64,000 bases of DNA, taken from assembly GCF_036885195.1 (NCBI RefSeq), contig NZ_CP133656.1, forward strand, positions 3,410,001 through 3,474,000, written 5' to 3'. The notes under the pieces are model-generated. The model had not been told where the DNA came from. It was given only the letters and a program-made list of their open reading frames with translations, and did no database searches. The DNA comes from Pectobacterium cacticida. Lineage in GTDB: Bacteria > Pseudomonadota > Gammaproteobacteria > Enterobacterales > Enterobacteriaceae. Numbering within the stretch: the stretch's first letter is position 1; each line of letters opens with the position of its first letter. Positions 38,538 to 48,289 of this stretch are shown piece by piece. The position numbers were made by a program, and so were the translations under genes.

Positions 38538-39935
38538 TTATTGCGCGTCGAACAGGTATGTTCTGTCGCTGTAAAACTGCGGACGCTGTACGTGTTGAAT
38601 GTATTCCCCCGTCAGCAAGCCCTGCGCATCCGTCCCTTGGATCTGGAAAGTAAACAGATCCTGTAGCTGGATCACTTCGTTTTCCATGCCGCACAGTTCC
38701 GTGATGGATACCACGCGGCGTACCCCATCGCGCATACGTTCGATCTGCACGATCAAATGTACGGCGCTGGCGATCTGGCGGCGGATCGCCATCAGCGGCA
38801 ATTGCATGTTGGCCATCATGACCATATTTTCCAGCCGCTGGATCGCATCGCGCGAGGTGTTGGCGTGAACGGTACACAGCGATCCATCGTGACCCGTGTT
38901 CATCGCCTGAAGCATGTCGAAACACTCTCCGCCACGGACTTCCCCCAGAATGATGCGGTCTGGGCGCATGCGCAGCGCATTCTTCACTAAATCACGCTGA
39001 TCGACGCGGCCTGAGCCTTCCGCACTCATCGGGCGAGTTTCCAGCCGGACGACGTGTTCCTGCTGCAATTGCAGTTCGGCGGCATCTTCGATGGTAATGA
39101 TGCGTTCATCGCTGCCGATCTTCTGCGAAAGCGCGTTCAACAGTGTCGTTTTCCCCGCGCCGGTACCGCCGGAAACGATCACATTTACCCGCGCTTTCAT
39201 CGCTTTATTCAGCACATCGGCCATCGCATAAGACAAGCAATGCCGTTCCGCCAGCATTTCCAGCGACAGGTTGCGACGCATAAATTTACGGATTGAGATG
39301 GTGGTGCCGTCGATCGCTAACGGGTAAGTAATAACGTTGACGCGGCTACCGTCCGGTAAACGCGCATCCACCATGGGGCTGGCCTCATCAATGCGACGCC
39401 CCACCGCCGCGGCGATGCGCTGCGCGGTGTTGAAAACGTGCTCTTCATCGATAAAAGTGATGGGCGACAACTCCAGTTTGCCAAAACGCTCCACAAAGAC
39501 CTGGCCCGCGCCATTGACCAAAATATCGTTCACGGTGTCGTCCGCCAGTAGCGGTTGGATCGGGCCGATACCAGTCATTTCATCCAGCATTTCCGCGGCG
39601 ATGGCTTCTTCTTCCGGGCGAGAGAGCTGGAGGCGTTGTTCATCGCAAATCCGCCGGATAACGGTTTCAATCTGCACCAGCAGCTTATCGCGCTCCATCA
39701 TTGCCGCTTTGCCAGCATCAATCTGATCGTAAAGCTGCGCCCGGATGACACGCCGCTGGTGATTACGATTATCCGACTGGCGCACCGCCGCTGGCGCTGC
39801 CGGAATCGGCGATGCGGTGTGCGTTTCCGGCGCGGATCGTGATTTCAATTCTGTGTTATTCGCCGCTGGCGTTGCAGCCTGCGGCGCTCGTTTCTGCGCA
39901 TCATTTTTTGGCGCGGTATTTTTACGAATCAGCAT
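38538..39935 (-). CDS. tadA: Tad secretion ATPase TadA (CpaF type)
   Basis: 465 residues. The first about 75 are low-complexity; then the CpaF-type domain (DDTVNDILVNGAGQVFVERFGKL), Walker A SGGTGAGKTTLLNAL, an Asp box, Walker B (RPDRIILGEVRGGECFDMLQA) and the His box (CTVHANTSRDAIQRLE). It hydrolyses ATP at the inner membrane to polymerise Flp pilin. Located 17 bp before tadB. Confidence 0.95.
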   Translation of the reverse strand: MLIRKNTAPKNDAQKRAPQAATPAANNTELKSRSAPETHTASPIPAAPAAVRQSDNRNHQRRVIRAQLYDQIDAGKAAMMERDKLLVQIETVIRRICDEQRLQLSRPEEEAIAAEMLDEMTGIGPIQPLLADDTVNDILVNGAGQVFVERFGKLELSPITFIDEEHVFNTAQRIAAAVGRRIDEASPMVDARLPDGSRVNVITYPLAIDGTTISIRKFMRRNLSLEMLAERHCLSYAMADVLNKAMKARVNVIVSGGTGAGKTTLLNALSQKIGSDERIITIEDAAELQLQQEHVVRLETRPMSAEGSGRVDQRDLVKNALRMRPDRIILGEVRGGECFDMLQAMNTGHDGSLCTVHANTSRDAIQRLENMVMMANMQLPLMAIRRQIASAVHLIVQIERMRDGVRRVVSITELCGMENEVIQLQDLFTFQIQGTDAQGLLTGEYIQHVQRPQFYSDRTYLFDAQ

Positions 39936-40002
39936 TTTTTCTCGCCCCTGATAACACCGGGTATCTGTATCTTTATGTCGTATCAGCCTGCGCAGATGGC
40001 GC

Positions 40003-41214
40003 TTACTTGCGTTTCAGCCAGCGCGTATACCAACGCTCGATCGGCGGTTTAGGTTGCTCGCCGCAGGCTAAATCCACCAGTTGACGTAGCCCTTGCACAA
40101 AGGCCGGCGAGGCTGAAAAGTTGAGCGCGCCTAACGCCAGACTCTGCGCCATCCCCTGCCCGGCGTGAGGCAACGTCACGTCGATCTTGCGCCCCGCCAG
40201 ATGCTCAAACTGTTCGCGCGCAAGCGGCGGCGCCCCAGTGAAGCGGCTCTGATTGTGCACCAACAGTAGGCGCTGCCCTTCGCTTTCATCCCCGATCTCA
40301 TGCAATACGCGGCGAATGTTGCGCGCGTCCTGTAGCGTCAATTCGGTCACGATGATGCGCAAATCGGCGTAAGTGAGAACATCCAGCGCGCCGGTGGGAT
40401 AACTGTTTGGCAGATCCCAAATCACCTGATTGAACATGCGACATAATGAACCGCCAAGGTTGAGCACGCTGTCCACCTCAACCGGTGCCAATTCGCCCAA
40501 CGTCGGCTTCTGCGCTAACAGGTGCAAACGGGTATCAACACGCAGCATGGCGCGTTGCAACAACCGGGCGTCTAGATCCTGCGTCTCCAGCACCGCCGCC
40601 AGTCCGGCGTCCTGATCCTGCCCTTGCAGCAACAGTTGGTCGCCATTGCGCCGGTCGAAATCCACCAGTGCCACCGGCAGATGACGTTCACCGGAAAGCA
40701 ATCGACTCAATCCCATCGCCACCGTGCTGGCGCCGCTACCGCCACTCGCTCCAACAACGGCAACGGTGCGTCCCATTCGTGCATATTCCGGCCCAGATTG
40801 CTGCCCTTCGCATTTCGCGAGGGTGACGGCAAGCAGATCCAACGTAAACGGCTTCACCAGATAATCCGTTACCCCCAGTTGCAACAGCGCGCGATACAGG
40901 CCGACATCCTGTGTTTTCCCTAGCGTAATGACCTGAGTTGCAGGGCCACAGACGTTCAGCAGCGCTTCGAGTTCCGGCAACGGCCAGGCAACGCCTTCCA
41001 AATCAACCAACAGGATATGCGGCGGCACATTCAACTCGCACCACTGTTTCGCCGCCGCGATACCACCGGGCATAACCGGCGCATCAGGGTGATTCAAGCG
41101 GCCGATAAAATCCTGTAAGTGCGCCACTTCCGACTCGGCATAAACAAACGCCACCAGCGGCTGAGCAGGCAGATCATCGCCGTCAACAGGGGAGGATAGG
41201 GTTACTTCGCTCAT
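40003..41214 (-). CDS. tadZ: Tad localisation protein TadZ (CpaE type)
   Basis: 403 residues. An N-terminal receiver-like domain without the full acidic pocket (residues 20-135) precedes a MinD/ParA-type ATPase with a deviant P-loop (VVGASGGSGASTVAMGLS) and VALVDFDRRNGD. TadZ proteins mark the cell pole and recruit other Tad parts. 14 bp after rcpB/cpaD. Confidence 0.88.
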   Translation of the reverse strand: MSEVTLSSPVDGDDLPAQPLVAFVYAESEVAHLQDFIGRLNHPDAPVMPGGIAAAKQWCELNVPPHILLVDLEGVAWPLPELEALLNVCGPATQVITLGKTQDVGLYRALLQLGVTDYLVKPFTLDLLAVTLAKCEGQQSGPEYARMGRTVAVVGASGGSGASTVAMGLSRLLSGERHLPVALVDFDRRNGDQLLLQGQDQDAGLAAVLETQDLDARLLQRAMLRVDTRLHLLAQKPTLGELAPVEVDSVLNLGGSLCRMFNQVIWDLPNSYPTGALDVLTYADLRIIVTELTLQDARNIRRVLHEIGDESEGQRLLLVHNQSRFTGAPPLAREQFEHLAGRKIDVTLPHAGQGMAQSLALGALNFSASPAFVQGLRQLVDLACGEQPKPPIERWYTRWLKRK

Positions 41215-41228
41215 GTCACGCTGTCCTG

Positions 41229-41918
41229 TTAGTTGTCTTCATCAAAGTTAATGTCGATGAGTTCTTTCACGTCGTCTTTCTGGTAGCGTTCGATGCTGTT
41301 AACCGCGGCTACGCCGTCCGCGCCGTCCAGCGTTTTTGCCTGAATCAAATCGCAAGGCTCCGCGACCATCATCGCCAAATTGTTTTGCGTGGCGCAGCCC
41401 ATATAGCCCACAGCCTCAAATGGCTTCACCATCAGGAGATTGGGATCGTTAATCGCGCAGCGGGTGGTTTTAACCACCAGCGCCTGAGACACCACTTCGA
41501 CATCGCCGGATTGCGCACCGCCCGTAGCACGACGCAGTTGTTTCACATTTTGCGCCTTGGCGCCGGCGTTTCTCAGCGCAGTAGCCAGCCGCTCAGCCAT
41601 CTTTTCTCCATTCACGCTATGGGGAATCAGCGTAAGCGTCTGCGCGGAAAGTCTGCCCTGATCCTTAAGCATGGTATTGAGTTTCTTCAGCGATTCAGGC
41701 TGGAACCCTCGACCATTTGAGGCCACCCGTAACGACACTGACACTGACATCGGCTGAACCGCGATCGGTTGCAACGCTGGCTGGTCATAGCGCTGCATAC
41801 GCATATCGTTGACCGGCTTATTCCATCCGCATCCTGCCAGCAGAAAGAGGGAGGCCAGCATCGCGACTCGGAAGCTCAGCGGGCGAAACGCAGGGGTGAT
41901 TAGGTTGATCGTTTGCAT
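41229..41918 (-). CDS. Tad pilus lipoprotein, CpaD/RcpB type
   Basis: 229 residues with a lipoprotein signal (FLLAGCGW). Similar to CpaD-type lipoproteins: a central region with LRNAGAKAQNVKQLR and two cysteines in TRCAINDPN and GYMGCATQNNLAMMVAEPCDLI, which form the recognisable end of this family. It probably gates or supports the secretin encoded just upstream. Confidence 0.82.
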   Translation of the reverse strand: MQTINLITPAFRPLSFRVAMLASLFLLAGCGWNKPVNDMRMQRYDQPALQPIAVQPMSVSVSLRVASNGRGFQPESLKKLNTMLKDQGRLSAQTLTLIPHSVNGEKMAERLATALRNAGAKAQNVKQLRRATGGAQSGDVEVVSQALVVKTTRCAINDPNLLMVKPFEAVGYMGCATQNNLAMMVAEPCDLIQAKTLDGADGVAAVNSIERYQKDDVKELIDINFDEDN

Positions 41919-41939
41919 GTTTTGTTGCCCCTCACGGAC

Positions 41940-43382
41940 TCAGTAGAGATAACCAATGGAAGCGGAAGTTGGCATCGATCTGTCCAGCATTCTCGCCCCC
42001 TGCCCCGGCGTCTGAAGTTCGCCCGCGTTCACGGGTTCCACCACATAGGCGGTGGCGATAATGACCAGTTCCGTTTCTTCATGGCGAGAGGCTTCACTCT
42101 CAAACAGGCGTCCGAACATGGGAATATCGCTTAAACCCGGTACGCCATTGATCGTTTGATCGTTGGCGCTGCGCAGCATCCCCGCCAGCGCGAAACTCTG
42201 CCCGCTGGCCAGCTCCACCGTGGTATCGGCGCGGCGCACTTTCATCGCAGGTACGACCGAACCACCAGGAATTTGAACGGCACCGACATCCGTCAGCTCA
42301 CTTACTTCCGGCGCGATATGTAAGCTAATGCGGTTAGCGGACAGCAGCGTCGGCGTGATGCGTAAAATCACCCCGTAAGATTTGTAATCGATGTTGACGT
42401 TGTTGTTGGTGATAATCACGATGGGAACTTCACCGCCAGCGGCAAACGCTGCGGTTTCCCCCGACATGGCCGTCAGGTTTGGTTCCGCCAATACGGTGGC
42501 CATTCCCTGAGAATTCATGGCGGAGAGCAGGGTACCGAGGGAACCATCTCTGCCTGAGAAGCCAAATCCTATTGAATTCCCCGCCGGATTAGTGATAGCG
42601 CCCGTGGCCGAATCAAAGAACCCCTGAGACCCTATCGCGCCGCCAACACCGCCGACGTAGCTGCCGTTATCCCAACCAAGGCGACCATTCATCGAGGCTT
42701 GCCAGTTAAAACCCAGTTCGTGGGTCAATTTGCGCGACACTTCCACCACGCGAACCTGAATGTTGATTTGTGAAGGGGTTTTGATTTTTAGCTGATTAAC
42801 GACCTTGCTAGACGTTTCGCTACTGCCCGGCATATCGCTACTGCTACCGCCGCCGGAACCGCCGCTGGACGATGAGGCGCTGATATATGCCTGCACGCTG
42901 TCGATGACGTGCTTGGCATCCTGTGGGGTATCAACGCTACCGCGTACAATGACGCCACTCGGTATCGCCGCTTCCAATTGGATATCAGCATGAGGAAATT
43001 CACGTTTCAGACGTTCTTTCAGCGCTTTTAAATCATGTTCGGAAATTATGCGGATAGCGTTAATGACATGACCATTCTCATCCATCGCATAGAGCGTGGT
43101 GGTGCCGACATTTTTAGCATAAACAAACAGGTTGCCCGGCGAAGGCAATTCAAAGCTGGCAATATTGGGATCGGCAACCAGCACGCTGTCTGGCATGCCA
43201 TCCAGTTTCAATAGCTGCCCCTGATGCACGGTTAAATGCACTTCGTTGGTTACTGACACTTTGGCTACGTTGGCAGCATTCACCGCCAGTGGCGTCAAGG
43301 CGAGAGAGAGTGCGCCATAGCGAAGCAACCGATTACCTCGACGCCACAACGCCGCACTAAAAAACAGGGAGAACATCGTCAT
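41940..43382 (-). CDS. rcpA: Tad outer membrane secretin RcpA (CpaC type)
   Basis: 480 residues. Cleavable signal (SLALTPLAVNAANVAK), a pilus-type N-terminal domain (HQGQLLKLDGMPDSVLVADPNIASF), a BON-like part (GVIVRGSVDTPQDAKHVIDSVQAYI), a Ser/Gly linker (about 180-200) and the secretin core ending PGLSDIPMFGRLF. Forms the outer membrane pore through which Flp pili leave. Confidence 0.93.
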   Translation of the reverse strand: MTMFSLFFSAALWRRGNRLLRYGALSLALTPLAVNAANVAKVSVTNEVHLTVHQGQLLKLDGMPDSVLVADPNIASFELPSPGNLFVYAKNVGTTTLYAMDENGHVINAIRIISEHDLKALKERLKREFPHADIQLEAAIPSGVIVRGSVDTPQDAKHVIDSVQAYISASSSSGGSGGGSSSDMPGSSETSSKVVNQLKIKTPSQINIQVRVVEVSRKLTHELGFNWQASMNGRLGWDNGSYVGGVGGAIGSQGFFDSATGAITNPAGNSIGFGFSGRDGSLGTLLSAMNSQGMATVLAEPNLTAMSGETAAFAAGGEVPIVIITNNNVNIDYKSYGVILRITPTLLSANRISLHIAPEVSELTDVGAVQIPGGSVVPAMKVRRADTTVELASGQSFALAGMLRSANDQTINGVPGLSDIPMFGRLFESEASRHEETELVIIATAYVVEPVNAGELQTPGQGARMLDRSMPTSASIGYLY

Positions 43383-43466
43383 CTACTTATTTCCGTAACA
43401 GGACTGATTCCGTAACAGGATCTATTTTTCCCAGCGCTGCCGAACATCAGCAGACGCATGGCCGGT

Positions 43467-44501
43467 TTATCGTGGAGAAAACGTCTGCACTTCTTTTTGT
43501 CCACCGCGATATATCTTGACTTGGCGCCCCGCAGGGATACCGGACATGCTGTTATAAATATCGGTGCTCTGGGAGAGCGACGTTACGCCGGAATGTGCGG
43601 ATGGAGCCGACGCCAGCGCATCATTTGTCGGTTTACAGGTGTTATCCGTATCATCTGAAGCGCTACGGATGGCTAAATGCAACATGCCCACTTCTTTTGC
43701 CACCGCTAAAATTTCTGCCTGTTTCGGCGTGACTTCGAGCGTAACGGTTTGGTAACTGGTCGAGCGCGAGCGGGATGGAGCCGACGCCGGAAGGCGACTC
43801 TTCTCTACAGCATTAAGCTGTTCTTCCGCTATCACATCCTGACGAGGGCGAACGTCGGTATAGGTCTGATTATTAAGGGCCAGCACCCTTAAGTCGCAAA
43901 CAATAGATTCTGAAGCCAGAAAAGGCTTGGCCACCGATATCGTTGTCATCGAAGGAGGAACGACCCATGAGGATGGCATTTGTCCACGCACCAGTTCGGG
44001 CTGTTCGTCTTTTCTGAGACTAAGAATAATATCGACCCGATCGCCTGCGGCGACCAAACCGGCATTGCTGGCAACCGCGTTGGTCGGCACGGAGATCGCG
44101 CGCATTCCTTTATGTAATACGGCGGAAACAAAACCAGGATCGTCTTTTTGCACCACCACATTACTGGTCAACGCCTGACCTTGGGCGACCGTTTCACGCA
44201 CGGTTGCGCCGAGCAAAGATTGCAGCCTTTCCCGATCCTTATTTTTGACAAAGGTAAATTCGCGCCATATAGGTTTTTCCTCATCCGTGGGTTCACGCCA
44301 GTCAAAATAAGAGGGATCGATAAAATCACCGGGGCGTAATACTTTTCTTGCGACCAGTATTTGCACTTTTTCCGGTGCCTTAACCACAACGGGTGCCGGA
44401 GGCGGAGGCGGCGGGGAGGCCAGATGACTGCGCACCGCTAGCGCCACGATACCCGCAACGATGCATGCCCCGGAGAGCAGATAGGTAGAATTCACTTTCA
44501 T
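43467..44501 (-). CDS. rcpC: Tad pilus protein RcpC (CpaB type)
   Basis: 344 residues with an N-terminal membrane anchor, a proline-rich stretch (PPPPPPAP) and a SAF domain (VQILVARKVLRPGDFIDPSYFDW), followed by RAISVPTNAVASNAGLVAAGDRVDIIL, typical of CpaB. Needed for pilus assembly in studied Tad systems, probably through modification or the periplasmic pore. 84 bp before rcpA. Confidence 0.9.
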   Translation of the reverse strand: MKVNSTYLLSGACIVAGIVALAVRSHLASPPPPPPAPVVVKAPEKVQILVARKVLRPGDFIDPSYFDWREPTDEEKPIWREFTFVKNKDRERLQSLLGATVRETVAQGQALTSNVVVQKDDPGFVSAVLHKGMRAISVPTNAVASNAGLVAAGDRVDIILSLRKDEQPELVRGQMPSSWVVPPSMTTISVAKPFLASESIVCDLRVLALNNQTYTDVRPRQDVIAEEQLNAVEKSRLPASAPSRSRSTSYQTVTLEVTPKQAEILAVAKEVGMLHLAIRSASDDTDNTCKPTNDALASAPSAHSGVTSLSQSTDIYNSMSGIPAGRQVKIYRGGQKEVQTFSPR

Positions 44502-44540
44502 TTCAGCATGATTACCCTAGTGTGCGTCTTCAACGCTGTA

Positions 44541-45092
44541 CTAAAACAGCGGAAAAATCAGGACATACATCGCGCCAAACGCAATGGCGATACCGTAAGG
44601 AATGCCCTGAGAAAGTTCAGTCGGCAACGGTGGCGGTAGGGGGAGCCGACATTTCAACACTTGGTTTATTCGTTCTATCCCTAAACCGACGGCAACCGGA
44701 ATGGCATTTAGCAGCGGCAGGCCTAATGCCAATACCCCACCGGCCAGTGCCGTAATCATCACGAAGGTAATCTGTTGCTTGCTGCCGACCCACAGGCATA
44801 GCACGCTCATTAATTTGACATCACCCGCACCAAGACGCCCGGTGAGAAACAACAGAAAACCAATAACCAACACCGCGCCCGCCCCAGGCAACGCCTTAAG
44901 GGTTTGATACAGTATCGGCCTATCGATCGATCCGGCATGCAGGATATCGATCGCGCTCAATACCCCCCACACGGCTAGCAACAGTACAATGGCGAGATTG
45001 GGTATGCGCCTTGCTAGCAGATCGGTACTGATGCACCAACAAAGGCAAGCGACCAGTAACACGAGAGCCAGTGCATGCGCATAAAACACCAT
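44541..45092 (-). CDS. tadV: Prepilin peptidase TadV (CpaA type)
   Basis: 183 residues with about five to six membrane segments. An A24-type aspartic peptidase: first Asp in CISTDLLARRIPN, second in GAGDVKLMSVL. It cleaves the Flp prepilin leader, and in studied systems also TadE and TadF. It starts only 7 bp after flp stops, so the enzyme and its substrate are made together. Confidence 0.92.
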   Translation of the reverse strand: MVFYAHALALVLLVACLCWCISTDLLARRIPNLAIVLLLAVWGVLSAIDILHAGSIDRPILYQTLKALPGAGAVLVIGFLLFLTGRLGAGDVKLMSVLCLWVGSKQQITFVMITALAGGVLALGLPLLNAIPVAVGLGIERINQVLKCRLPLPPPLPTELSQGIPYGIAIAFGAMYVLIFPLF

Positions 45093-45099
45093 TGCCGTG

Positions 45100-45327
45100 T
45101 TACTTCGCTACGCCTGCTGCGCTGCCGGATCCACTGGTACCCGTTCCGGTAATTTGATCGGCGATTTGTGTGAATTTCTCATTCAACGCTTTAACAAAGA
45201 TGCCGTCACCGCCAAAAATTGCACCGATTGCCGCTGCCATCGCGGCAGCAAGGATGCCGTATTCGATTGCCGTTACACCGCTCTCATCACGCCAAAAAGA
45301 ACGCAGTTTCAATGTCATCTTATTCAT
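45100..45327 (-). CDS. flp: Flp pilin, major subunit
   Basis: 75 residues, standard Flp length. Basic leader RSFWRDESG, then VTAIEYGILAAAMAAAIGAIF with the conserved Glu-Tyr pair of the Flp motif; cleavage is expected after Gly17. The C-terminus is Gly/Ser-rich. First gene of the operon. Only one pilin gene is seen. Confidence 0.95.
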   Translation of the reverse strand: MNKMTLKLRSFWRDESGVTAIEYGILAAAMAAAIGAIFGGDGIFVKALNEKFTQIADQITGTGTSGSGSAAGVAK

Positions 45328-45709
45328 GGAGGGAAACCCCTTGTTATTGTCAACAGGATCGTAACGCTTATGTCGTCACGATGATAACGGTGGCAATAAT
45401 GAGACTTATTATCAAAAACAACAAGGGGCAGAACATTAATATTCGTTAATCTTTTTATTTAAAAAAATAGCATTTTAAAACAATAGGTAAGATTAATTTA
45501 ACCCGTTCAAAAACCAGAGTTTCATTACGGGTTTCGAGAAAACATCTATGGCATCCACACACTATCAATGGACAATAATGAGGCGTACAAAATACCCCTT
45601 AATAGACTAAGGAATATTCGCGGTGTAATTAGCGCTTAGCGGGTGTAATTAATAACGAGCGCCCTTCACGTTATTCGATGCACTAATTATTCATTACATT
45701 GATTAATGG
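45328..45709 (-). promoter_or_regulatory. flp leader and promoter region
   Basis: 382 bp with no gene, AT-rich between 45440 and 45700. It lies between the end of the sensor kinase gene and flp, so it must hold the promoter of the long tad operon. I could not settle on a -35/-10 pair; the sequence next to the flp ATG is purine-rich (CAAGGGG). Confidence 0.5.
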
Positions 45710-47248
45710 TTAGTCAGGTATATCGTCAACGTACTTATTCATCATCTTAGGCGCCATTCGTTTATTCAAGCATAAATAAACGCGTAGGCCTGGCTGCGAC
45801 GATTCCATATATAATCTGCCACCATGTAATTCCACAATAGCATTGACCAGCGACAGCCCCAGTCCATATCCAGAAGATGAACGAACATCCAGACGCTGAA
45901 AACGCTGCACGGCTTTTTCATGCGATGTCTCAGGAATACCGGGGCCACGATCGGCAACGAATAGCGCCATCCACCCTCGGTGACGCTTTACGCCTACGAG
46001 GATCACTTTCCCTTGAGCCGCATATTTCAGCGCATTTTCAACCAAATTCGCTAACGCCTGAAAGAGCAGCGCCCTATCGCCAAATAACGGTTCATCCGCA
46101 TAAGTGGCAACATTGAGTTGGCAGCCGCGTTCTTCCGCCAGCGGTTGATAATATTCCACTAATTCTTCCAATAGTGCCCTGGCCTCAATCCATGAAAACT
46201 GATGAATACATCGTCCGCTTTCGATCTCGCCAATACGCATCACCGTGCGGAACAACCCCAGTATTTTATCCACCTCACACACCGCAAGGTTTAATTCCTG
46301 GCGCACGTCTTTTTCCAGACCATGACGTTCAATCAGGTTATATAACCGATTTTGCAAGTGCGTCAGCGGGGTGCGAAGTTCATGAGCGACATGGCTTGAC
46401 GTATTACGGACTTGGTCCATTAGCCGTTCAATACGCTCCAGATTCTGATTGATATCGGCGCTCAGGCTGTCGAAATCATCGCCGTTGGTTGAAAGCGGCA
46501 TTCTCACGTGCTGCTCCCCCGCGCTATAACGGTGTAATGCGCTGCGTATCCGTTCTACGCTCCTTAGCGTACGTAAACTAAAATGGCGACTGACAAATAG
46601 GCAGAAAAGCAGCACGATAAATAGCCCACCACCGGCTGCCAAGGGGATCGTTCTCACCCGCTCTAACATGGGTCGAATGTTGTAAGCCGTGAATAGCACA
46701 CCGCCATCATCCAGCATGACGGATAAGCCAATCAGGTTAGGATCGTCCGGGTCTGAGATTTCGGCCTTAAGGCACCGGACATTCATCCGACAATGGGTAT
46801 AGTGGCGCGCTTCCATTTTCGATGAGTCAAGGGCGTCCACATTTAACGAATGCAATCTCAGGGGATGATTATGATACATAATAGTGCCGTCTTTATTCAT
46901 CACCAGAAACAGCGGAAGTTCATCTCCTTTTGCCTGATTGTCTCGCCGTAATTGCATAATCAGGCTATCGGCATTAGTTAACCCTGACTGCATCGAGTAG
47001 TCATAAATATTGCCCAGAATCACTTCTCGGACGTGTGTTCTGAGTAATGTTTCACTTAATGAACTAAAGCCGACAATACACACTAACGCCATTAATAAGA
47101 ACAAAAAAACAAGGGTTATTGCCTGACGAAAATTAGAAGTACATAAAAACCCCGGATACCGACTCGCCCCGAGTAATCGCCAGTATTTAATTTTTATCTG
47201 CCCGCGCTGCCCTAGCCTCGTTATTTTATTCAGCGTGGCTGCTAACAT
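45710..47248 (-). CDS. Sensor histidine kinase, Tad-linked
   Basis: 512 residues: first membrane helix about 42-62, periplasmic sensor region to about 195, second helix about 200-220, HAMP (about 221-275), phosphorylated His289 in HVAHELRTPL, N box (ALANLVENALKYA), G1 (VADRGPGIP) and G2 (GYGLGLSLVNAIVELHGG). The gene overlaps its regulator by 23 bp. Its position behind the tad promoter suggests that it controls pilus genes. The ligand is unknown; the periplasmic region has a Cys pair (THCRMNVRC). Confidence 0.9.
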   Translation of the reverse strand: MLAATLNKITRLGQRGQIKIKYWRLLGASRYPGFLCTSNFRQAITLVFLFLLMALVCIVGFSSLSETLLRTHVREVILGNIYDYSMQSGLTNADSLIMQLRRDNQAKGDELPLFLVMNKDGTIMYHNHPLRLHSLNVDALDSSKMEARHYTHCRMNVRCLKAEISDPDDPNLIGLSVMLDDGGVLFTAYNIRPMLERVRTIPLAAGGGLFIVLLFCLFVSRHFSLRTLRSVERIRSALHRYSAGEQHVRMPLSTNGDDFDSLSADINQNLERIERLMDQVRNTSSHVAHELRTPLTHLQNRLYNLIERHGLEKDVRQELNLAVCEVDKILGLFRTVMRIGEIESGRCIHQFSWIEARALLEELVEYYQPLAEERGCQLNVATYADEPLFGDRALLFQALANLVENALKYAAQGKVILVGVKRHRGWMALFVADRGPGIPETSHEKAVQRFQRLDVRSSSGYGLGLSLVNAIVELHGGRLYMESSQPGLRVYLCLNKRMAPKMMNKYVDDIPD

Positions 47249-47936
47249 CGGTTTTATCCTTTTCTACCGGGCCTAGCGCATACCCCATCGCTCTCAATGT
47301 TTTAATTAATGGACGCGGAAAGCCCTTATCAATTTTTGCCCGCAGCTTTGACATATGCACGTCAATCAGGTTGGTTTGTGGATCAAAATTGTAACCCCAC
47401 ACCCGCTCTAATAGCATGGTGCGCGTAATCGCTTGGCCTGGATTTTCCATCAAGATAATTAATAGTTTGATTTCTTTATCCGTTAAATCGATACGCTTAC
47501 CGCCACGCCAGGCAACGCGTTGTAAACGATCAAGCTGTAAGTCTTCAAAAGTCAACATGGAGGGGCTATCGGCATGACGTTTGCCACGTCGCGCCATAAT
47601 ATCCAGACGCAAGCGAAGCTCATTAAAATTAAACGGCTTGCCAAGGTAATCTTCCGCGCCAAGCTCCAGCCCCATCACGCGATCGACATCGCGATCCAGC
47701 GCGGAGAGCAGCATGATTGGCGGGTGGCGCGATCCTTGTAATTCGCGTAATACCGTAAATCCATCCATAATGGGCAACATCCTGTCCAATAGGACAACAT
47801 CGTAAACTTCATCTTTGATCGCTTTTAATGCATGTGCGCCATCGTGCACCATGCGGCAAGAGTGGCCGTGGGAATGTAATTTAGACCCGAGCCAATGGCA
47901 CAGCACAGAATCATCATCAACCACTAATACACGCAT
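47226..47936 (-). CDS. OmpR-family response regulator, Tad-linked
   Basis: 236 residues. Receiver domain with D51 as phosphate acceptor (VVLLDRMLP) and the acidic triplet D7-D9; lysine of the switch in GKPFNFNELR. OmpR-type winged helix from about 130 (IDLTDKEIKLLIILM, then QTNLIDVHMSKLRAKID). Transcribed with the kinase behind it. Candidate activator of the flp promoter 2.4 kb away; not shown by sequence. Confidence 0.92.
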   Translation of the reverse strand: MRVLVVDDDSVLCHWLGSKLHSHGHSCRMVHDGAHALKAIKDEVYDVVLLDRMLPIMDGFTVLRELQGSRHPPIMLLSALDRDVDRVMGLELGAEDYLGKPFNFNELRLRLDIMARRGKRHADSPSMLTFEDLQLDRLQRVAWRGGKRIDLTDKEIKLLIILMENPGQAITRTMLLERVWGYNFDPQTNLIDVHMSKLRAKIDKGFPRPLIKTLRAMGYALGPVEKDKTDVSSHAE

Positions 47937-48123
47937 AATTTCCCCTATAAATATGAAGTGCTACCGAATGAATCCAGGTTAATATCCGTTGGTTTTTTAT
48001 CAGTTCCTTTAAACAGCCACGCTGCCCACACGATGTCGAGACTGTGTGAGCTATATTTATTTATTGCACGTGTTTGCTGCCGCGCTTTTTACTGACAGCG
48101 CTTCTTCTCAGATAAATCTCACG

Positions 48124-48142
48124 GATAATAACAATCATTATC
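48124..48142. promoter_or_regulatory. Fur box upstream of Tad-linked regulator
   Basis: GATAATAACAATCATTATC matches 17 of 19 bases of the Fur consensus GATAATGATAATCATTATC. It lies about 190 bp before the regulator start in a 353-bp gap that otherwise shows only the antiporter terminator. It would link the sensor-regulator pair to iron status. Confidence 0.55.
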
Positions 48143-48194
48143 ATTTAGTGACAAGTAGTTTGCCCTTCCCCACCGGCATTCCTCACCGGCGCCC

Positions 48195-48233
48195 ATAAAA
48201 AAACATCCCTATCGCTCTCGCAATAGGGATGTT
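48195..48233 (-). terminator. Terminator of the antiporter gene
   Basis: AACATCCCTAT (48202-48212) pairs with ATAGGGATGTT (48223-48233); on the minus strand the stem is followed by TTTTTTATGGG. Confidence 0.8.
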
Positions 48234-48289
48234 AATTAAAGTAAATAATTAGAAAATCAACGTGATAGCAGGAAATAAGTTACCCGGTT

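Noticed and set aside
38521..38925. 135-codon upstream extension of tadB
   Set aside because: It overlaps tadA, has a translation unlike any TadB, and the internal ATG at 38520 gives the family's normal length.
48060..48142. 27-codon minus-strand ORF starting inside the Fur box
   Set aside because: The ATG repeats come from the Fur consensus itself and an operator over the start codon makes a real gene unlikely.
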